35,763 bases of DNA, from assembly GCF_003463065.1 (NCBI RefSeq), contig NZ_QSCM01000024.1:1-35763 (forward strand), read 5' to 3'. The position numbers and the translations under genes were made by a program. Shown in pieces: positions 31,681-35,763 of the stretch; the stretch's first letter is position 1, and every line of letters begins with the position of its first letter. This stretch comes from Blautia sp. OF03-15BH (lineage in GTDB: Bacteria > Bacillota > Clostridia > Lachnospirales > Lachnospiraceae). The notes below the pieces were generated by a model, which did no database searches, had not been told where the DNA came from, and saw only the letters and a list, made by a program, of their open reading frames with translations.

Positions 31681-33162
31681 TCAGCTGCCGGAATCCGGAT
31701 CTTCTTCTGCGGCTTCCGTCCCGGCATCACTCTCTTCGAAAACTTTGCTGCTTTCCGTTTCCATATCCGTATCGTCAGTTTCCTCTGTTTCTGCGGTTTT
31801 CTCTGCTGTCACAGCATCGGCTTCCTGGAAAAATCCGTAAACTTTTGCAGAAACGGCACGGATATTTTCCACAGCTGTATCCTCGTCTGTAAGGTTGGTG
31901 GCCATAACGCAGATGATGTAGTCCCGATACGGTGTATACACGATGGAAGCGTCATTCTGTGTGTTGTCTTTCTCACCGGTTTTATTGGCTGTTTTGATCT
32001 CAGAAGGAATACCGGCAGGGATTTTCCAGGTGATCTCCTGATCCAGAAGGTAACCCTCCAGCTGACGGGAAGCCAGATGGCTGACCATGTCACCGTCATA
32101 AATCTCCTCCAGAAAACGGCCGCAGTCCTTGACGGAAGTGACATTGACCTCATCTCCGTACCAGAGATTAGAGTCCTCCAGGCCATTGTACTGCCAGGTA
32201 TCGGTAAAATCATGTTCTTCAATGAATTCATTTACTTTTTCCATGCCGTCCTGATGCTCATGAGAGTCGCTGAGATAGCGGACCAGTTCATTGGCGGCCT
32301 CGTTGTCACTGAGACTGATCATGTCACTCAGGAGCAGATCGATGGTCTCGGTTTCTTCCAGTTCCTGATGCTGGATCTTCTCCAGAACAGCGCCTGCGAT
32401 ATAGAGCTTGATCAGGCTGGCAGAATCCTGCGGCTGATCGTTGATGGTGAGGCTGATCCCGCTTTTCAGATCCTTCACGTAGATGGACCAGGAACCCTCA
32501 TACGTATCAATCATCTTATTCAGATCTTTTTTCAGATTCTTGAAAGAAGGAACGAGAAGGTACTGGGAGGTCAGATAATATTTCGTATCGGGATCGCTGC
32601 TTTCAGAGGCGGGACTTTCCGTACGGATCCCCTCGGAAGCCAGTTCAGACTCTTCCTCCGGAGTGACGCCGGGAGTCTGTGCTTCCGTGGAATCTTCCGT
32701 TTCCGTCGGGGCTTTGTCTTTCGTGGAATCTTCCGTTTCCGTCGGAGCTTTGTCTTCGGTGGAGTCTTCTGTTTTTTTCGGAGCTTTGTCTTCCGTGGAG
32801 TCTTTCGTTTCTGCCGGAGCTTTGCTTTTTGTGGAAGCCTCTGTTTCGGATGGAACGGCGGTTTCCGTGGTCGCTTCCGTTTCTTCAGGAGTTTTGCTCT
32901 TTGCGGAGGCTGCTGTTTTCACTGGAGCCTTGGTTTTTGTGGAAGTCTTTTCTGTTTTCTCCGTTTCTGTTTCCGCAGTTGTTTCCTTAATTATAGTGTC
33001 ACTCTCCGTTTCCGGAGCTTTTTTCTGTGTATTCGGTGATGCGTCTGCCTGCAGGGAAGCGTTTACTTCTGTTGTCCGATCCAGGGACAGTGCCCCTTCA
33101 TACATGAGGACGGTAGCTGCTGTTACTGCAGAGATCCGTATCAGTCGCTTTGCCAGATTCAT
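31681..33162 (-). CDS. Membrane-anchored class A beta-lactamase-fold serine hydrolase
   Basis: 493 residues. An N-terminal signal or anchor helix (LIRISAVTAATVLMYEGALS), then about 130 residues of Thr/Glu/Lys/Ala linker with a 12-residue repeat (KAPTETEDSTED). The C-terminal domain has all three active-site motifs: SLIK (SxxK), SDN (SLSDNEAANEL) and KTG (ANKTGEKDN). The family includes beta-lactamases and inactive or peptidoglycan-active relatives; no Glu166-type motif can be placed with certainty, so drug hydrolysis is not implied. An acidic Ser/Thr/Glu tail ends the protein. ATG 33162 is chosen because AAGGG lies upstream and the signal helix follows; the open frame extends to 33294. Divergent from the SARP-like regulator. 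Confidence 0.87.
   Translation of the reverse strand: MNLAKRLIRISAVTAATVLMYEGALSLDRTTEVNASLQADASPNTQKKAPETESDTIIKETTAETETEKTEKTSTKTKAPVKTAASAKSKTPEETEATTETAVPSETEASTKSKAPAETKDSTEDKAPKKTEDSTEDKAPTETEDSTKDKAPTETEDSTEAQTPGVTPEEESELASEGIRTESPASESSDPDTKYYLTSQYLLVPSFKNLKKDLNKMIDTYEGSWSIYVKDLKSGISLTINDQPQDSASLIKLYIAGAVLEKIQHQELEETETIDLLLSDMISLSDNEAANELVRYLSDSHEHQDGMEKVNEFIEEHDFTDTWQYNGLEDSNLWYGDEVNVTSVKDCGRFLEEIYDGDMVSHLASRQLEGYLLDQEITWKIPAGIPSEIKTANKTGEKDNTQNDASIVYTPYRDYIICVMATNLTDEDTAVENIRAVSAKVYGFFQEADAVTAEKTAETEETDDTDMETESSKVFEESDAGTEAAEEDPDSGS
32682..32870 (-). repeat. 36-bp tandem repeats in the serine hydrolase linker
   Basis: Four to five imperfect 36-bp units encode KAPTETEDSTED-like 12-mers. 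The unit length may vary between strains and would change the distance between membrane and enzyme. Confidence 0.8.
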
Positions 33163-33279
33163 AGATACCCTTGCCTTTCTAAATGGACGTATCAGATGTT
33201 GCCTCATGCCATCATACAATAAATGATGCGAAAAGTAAATAATTTTTGCGGACGACAGGAAACAGGGGAGATTTTGTGA

Positions 33280-33325
33280 TATACTTTTATACATGTAGAA
33301 TTGCGTGAACTTGTGTTACAGCGAA
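33280..33325 (+). promoter_or_regulatory. Promoter -10 and conserved 5'-end sequence of the SARP-like gene
   Basis: TATACT (33280-33285) with an extended TGA at 33277-33279. From 33293 the sequence atgtagaattgcg repeats the start of the element at 2861-2873 base for base, and the next 20 bases are similar. The closing gcaattc arm is not conserved here, so the hairpin is weaker. Confidence 0.5.
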
Positions 33326-33386
33326 AACGTTTAAGGCAGCGATCTTGACAACGTTATGATCTGTTTAAACAACAGGAGGTGATCCG

Positions 33387-34643
33387 ATGGAAAAAGAAAT
33401 TTTGCAGGTACAGATGCTGGGCGGTTTTTCTCTGGTTTATCAGGGGAAAACACGGGTGTTTGAGAGAAATTATACATCCAAAAGCATGCAGCTTTTGCAG
33501 ATTCTGTTTCTTCACCTGGGAAACGGGATACCGAAGGAACAGCTTCTGGATGAACTGTATAGCCGGGATGATGTGGAGAACCGGAACGGTAGTCTGAACA
33601 ATACGATTTTTCGTCTGCGGAGACAGCTGGAGGCCGCAGGACTTCCGGAAGGAAAATATTTCAGCCTGAAAGACGGTATTTACCGGTGGGACCCGGTGAT
33701 CTCCGTGGAGACAGACCTTTCTCTCTTTGAAAAAAAGCTGGAGGAAAGCAGGGAAGAAACCGATGAAGAGAAGAAAGTAGAACTTTTGAAAGAAGCCTGT
33801 AGCATGTATAAGGGTGAGTTCCTTCCAAATATGATCGGGGAGGACTGGGCGGCAGTGGCAAATATCCACTATCGGGATCTTTACTTTGAAGCTCTTCAGG
33901 AACTTTGCGGATATCTTAAGGAAAAGGAACATTTTGAAACGATTTATCAGCTGACTACGGCGGCAGCACAGATCTATCCCTTTGAGGTATGGCAGCTCTG
34001 GCGTATTGACAGCCTGATTGCCATGAATCGCTACCAGGACGCCATAGTCGTTTATAAAGAAGCGACAAAACACTTTTTCGATGATTTGGGGCTTCCGCCT
34101 TCCCAGAAGATGCTGGAACGTTTCCAGCTCATGAGTGAACGGATCCAGCAATCCGTAGGAGCTCTGGGGGAGATCAAACGTGGCCTTCGGGAAAAAGAAG
34201 ATCAAAAAGGGGCATATTACTGCTCCTTTCCAAGCTTTATCGACATTTATCATGTGATCGGGCGTATGATGGAACGGAATGGAATCTCTGTCTACATCAT
34301 GCTGTGCACGCTGACGGACAAAAACGGAGAGATCCGTATGGGAACCGATCGGAATAAAGAGGCTTCCAAAGCCCTGAAAATCGCTATCTGCAATTCTCTC
34401 CGGCGGGGAGACTTTTATACCAGGTACAATGAGAGCCAGTTTCTGATCATGCTTTCCGGAACGACTCTGGAAAACTGCCAGGTGATCTCAGCCAGGATCG
34501 ACCGGAATTTCAGAAAAGATTTTGCCGGACATTTCCGGATCAATTACTATATGGCTTCCGTGGCAGAACTCCGTGAGGAGAGAGAGGAAGATCCGATTCT
34601 TTTTACCTCTGCGGTCGACTGTTGGGGGAATACCAGGAAATAA
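33387..34643 (+). CDS. SARP/BTAD-type regulator fused to a degenerate GGDEF domain
   Basis: 418 residues. An N-terminal winged helix (LQVQMLGGFSLVYQGK, about 5-100) of the OmpR/Trans_reg_C type. A BTAD-like helical repeat domain follows (about 105-250: LFEKKLEESRE, LYFEALQELCGYL, RYQDAIVVYKEATKHF, ending FDDLGLPPSQKM). The last 140 residues look like a GGDEF fold that has lost its active site: SLRRGDFYTRYNESQFLIML has NESQF (348-352) in place of GGDEF. It may bind, but not make, a nucleotide. AGGAGGTGAT lies in front of the ATG. First gene of a likely operon with two small related proteins and a secreted protein. The SARP part is confident, the GGDEF assignment moderate. Confidence 0.85.
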   Translation: MEKEILQVQMLGGFSLVYQGKTRVFERNYTSKSMQLLQILFLHLGNGIPKEQLLDELYSRDDVENRNGSLNNTIFRLRRQLEAAGLPEGKYFSLKDGIYRWDPVISVETDLSLFEKKLEESREETDEEKKVELLKEACSMYKGEFLPNMIGEDWAAVANIHYRDLYFEALQELCGYLKEKEHFETIYQLTTAAAQIYPFEVWQLWRIDSLIAMNRYQDAIVVYKEATKHFFDDLGLPPSQKMLERFQLMSERIQQSVGALGEIKRGLREKEDQKGAYYCSFPSFIDIYHVIGRMMERNGISVYIMLCTLTDKNGEIRMGTDRNKEASKALKIAICNSLRRGDFYTRYNESQFLIMLSGTTLENCQVISARIDRNFRKDFAGHFRINYYMASVAELREEREEDPILFTSAVDCWGNTRK

Positions 34644-34661
34644 CAGGAGTGATACATATTT

Positions 34662-35096
34662 ATGGAAGAAATTCATTTTAATCTGGCTGCACCGAATCTT
34701 CTCTGCATCTGTGTGGACGACAGACAAAATGGGGAGAGCAGCGGAAGAGTATATTGCTGTTATTCCAGGGCAGCAGAATCTTTTGCCCATGAATATCAGC
34801 TGATCAATATCATAGAAGGATTTTTGGATCGCATCGATTATCCTCAGTCTTCGGTGAAGATCCGGAGTTTTCAGAAAAAAGAAGAAAAAAAGCTTCCGAG
34901 ACCGGAAAAGGTTCTGGAAGGTCGGGAAGTGGCCAGCCACAGGGGAAAACTTGGTACTTTTCTCGTACATGTAAAGTATCGGCAGAATGCTACCTGGCAG
35001 GGGGAAATCTGCTGGGTGGAAAAGGGCAGAAACATTTCTTTCCGGAGCGAGCTGGAGCTTTTAAAACGGATGGATCATGCACTGGAAGTCCAGTGA
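34662..35096 (+). CDS. Unknown protein with a TWQGEI-type C-terminal domain
   Basis: 144 residues, soluble. The N-terminal half (FNLAAPNLLCICVDD, VYCCYSRAAESFAHEYQL, FLDRIDYPQSSVKIRSF) looks like a separate small domain. The C-terminal half carries GTFLVHVKY, NATWQGEICWVEKG and FRSELELLKRMDHAL, which recur in the protein at 35245-35463. It starts 19 bases after the regulator with AGGAG upstream, so it is in the same operon. I do not recognise the family; a PilZ-like nucleotide-binding role is not supported by any motif I can see. Confidence 0.8.
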   Translation: MEEIHFNLAAPNLLCICVDDRQNGESSGRVYCCYSRAAESFAHEYQLINIIEGFLDRIDYPQSSVKIRSFQKKEEKKLPRPEKVLEGREVASHRGKLGTFLVHVKYRQNATWQGEICWVEKGRNISFRSELELLKRMDHALEVQ

Positions 35097-35173
35097 TACG
35101 ATAAAACTCTTTCAAAAAGCACAAAAAAATCCTGAAAATAGCATAGACGAAAGAGATAATGAAAGAGTATATT

Positions 35174-35182
35174 TGTTATACT
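35174..35182 (+). promoter_or_regulatory. Possible extended -10 promoter
   Basis: TG at 35174-35175, one base, then TATACT (35177-35182), about 60 bases before the next start. No clear -35. It would give the last genes their own promoter. Confidence 0.35.
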
Positions 35183-35244
35183 TGATGAAAATGGAAGTGA
35201 TTTTTCCGGAAAACAGAGAACCAGGTGGATAAGGAGGGATATGT

Positions 35245-35463
35245 TTGCAGGATAAAAGAAATAGAGACGCACTGGTTGGAAAAAAAGGCACATTTGTTGT
35301 ACATGTGCAATGTCTGGAGAATTCCACCTGGCAGGGTGAGATCGTCTGGGCGGAAAAGAATGAATCATTGAAATTTCGAAGTGCTTTAGAACTTTTAAAA
35401 ATCATGGACAGCGCTCTGACAACAACAGAACAGGGTGAAGAGAAAGGGGAAAGTTATGAATAA
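35245..35463 (+). CDS. Small TWQGEI-domain protein
   Basis: 72 residues from a TTG start. Apart from a short basic start and a charged tail, it consists of the same domain as the C-terminal half of the protein at 34662: GTFVVHVQC, NSTWQGEIVWAEKN, FRSALELLKIMDSAL. TTG is supported by AAGGAGGG ending 7 bases upstream; the ATG at 35241 leads to a stop after four codons. Its end overlaps the start of the next gene by 8 bases, which suggests translational coupling. Function unknown. Confidence 0.78.
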   Translation: MQDKRNRDALVGKKGTFVVHVQCLENSTWQGEIVWAEKNESLKFRSALELLKIMDSALTTTEQGEEKGESYE

Positions 35464-35650
35464 CAGAAAATGGTCCAGAGTAATTGCGATGCTTCTGGCC
35501 GTCATGCTGGTATTTTGTGATTCGAATGTGATCTATGCGGTAGAATCCATGACGGAAGCACAGACAGAAGCAGCGTCTGAAACTGCGGAAGCCATGCAGG
35601 AAGATCAGGAATCACCGCCGGTCGTGGATACGGAGGTTGTTAACAGTTAA
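35456..35650 (+). pseudogene. Secreted protein, apparently truncated by a mobile element
   Basis: 64 residues: a good signal peptide (MNNRKWSRVIAMLLAVMLVF, then cleavage near YAVE), then about 30 acidic Glu/Thr/Ala residues and a stop. A mature part this short and featureless looks like the start of a larger secreted or surface protein. The DNA turns very AT-rich at about 35638, just after a ggagg sequence, and an IS607-like gene starts soon after, so the gene was probably cut by insertion. It could also be a genuine small exported peptide. AAAGGGGA precedes ATG 35456. Confidence 0.6.
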
Positions 35651-35763
35651 ATATAAATTATAAAATTATATAAGTCGGTGTTGAGTTTTATAAGATATTA
35701 GAGCAGAATATTATTGAAAGGAGTTGATACTTTGAGTAAATATTATTCTATACATGAATTTTC
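35638..35763 (+). mobile_element. Left end of a second IS607-type element (partial)
   Basis: Inferred from the sudden AT-richness after the GG at 35636-35637 region and from the recombinase-like start at 35732. The first bases (ttgttaac ... ttaaatata) loosely resemble ttgttgac ... tttaaatata at 10312-10345 in the first element. The rest lies outside the window. Confidence 0.45.
35732..35763 (+). CDS. Probable IS607-family recombinase, only first 10 codons in window
   Basis: TTG start with AAAGGAG 8 bases upstream, then MSKYYSIHEF. This resembles the first residues of the MerR-like DNA-binding domain of IS607 transposases, which place it at the N terminus. Only 10 residues are visible, so the identification rests on recall of the family pattern and on the AT-rich context. 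Confidence 0.45.
   Translation, partial: MSKYYSIHEF

Noticed and set aside
31616..33226. Plus-strand open frames across the serine hydrolase gene
   Set aside because: Serine/Phe/Arg-rich shadows of the Thr/Glu/Lys linker on the other strand, without start signals.
35099..35244. A gene between the two TWQGEI proteins
   Set aside because: The stretch is AT-rich and holds only a possible promoter; no frame with a ribosome binding site is seen on either strand.

Overview
The window looks like a chromosomal segment of a Gram-positive anaerobic gut Firmicute, most probably a Lachnospiraceae member. Supporting this are strong AAGGAGG ribosome binding sites, sigma-A type promoters, a MecA adaptor, a GdpP-L9-DnaB gene cluster, a CwlD-like amidase, a 2[4Fe-4S] ferredoxin and a sortase-type surface protein. 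The genus cannot be fixed from the sequence alone.

Layout. 1-2763 is the 3' end of a large repeat-built surface protein with a sortase signal. 2945-4264 is a diguanylate cyclase with an NTF2-like and a PAS-like sensory part. 4344-7933 (minus) is a heterodimeric ABC exporter, divergent from an AraC regulator (8066-8983). 9115-10191 is the rpsF-ssb-rpsR operon. It is followed by a complete IS607-type element (about 10290-12318: serine recombinase, TnpB and a probable omega RNA) that sits just upstream of an alpha/beta hydrolase gene. 13355-17184 is gdpP-rplI-dnaB. After dnaB comes a duplicated terminator module (98-bp direct repeats), then an AT-rich scar in which an araC gene and a sugar-type solute-binding-protein gene, head to head, have both lost their 5' parts. 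19147-21705 holds a MerR regulator and a cytosolic GH20 hexosaminidase. 21894-22480 holds a small ferredoxin, missed by simple length cut-offs, divergent from a DUF1858 redox protein. mecA (minus) follows. A promoter with a roughly 300-nt structured leader and a small unknown protein come next. 24208-27530 holds a GH18/SH3 cell-wall hydrolase, a CwlD-like amidase and a secreted protein of unknown function. 27751-31314 holds MTA/SAH nucleosidase, a membrane protein, a D-2-hydroxyacid dehydrogenase and an acidic coiled-coil protein. 31385-33162 (minus) holds a small unknown protein and a membrane-anchored class-A beta-lactamase-fold serine hydrolase.

The right end (33387-35650) is the most novel part. 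A SARP/BTAD-type regulator carries what looks like a degenerate GGDEF domain at its C terminus (NESQF in place of GGDEF). It is followed by two small proteins that share an unrecognised domain (GTFxVHV...TWQGEI...FRSxLELLKxMDxAL), and then by a secreted protein cut short after 64 codons. The sequence then becomes very AT-rich, and a second IS607-like recombinase appears to begin at 35732 and run out of the window.

Three genes (the diguanylate cyclase, the GH18 hydrolase and the SARP-like regulator) have related sequences at their predicted transcription starts, forming a gaattgc...gcaattc hairpin at two of them. This could be a shared 5'-end RNA element or an operator. It links the two GGDEF-fold proteins and a wall hydrolase, and is a good candidate for an undescribed regulatory element.
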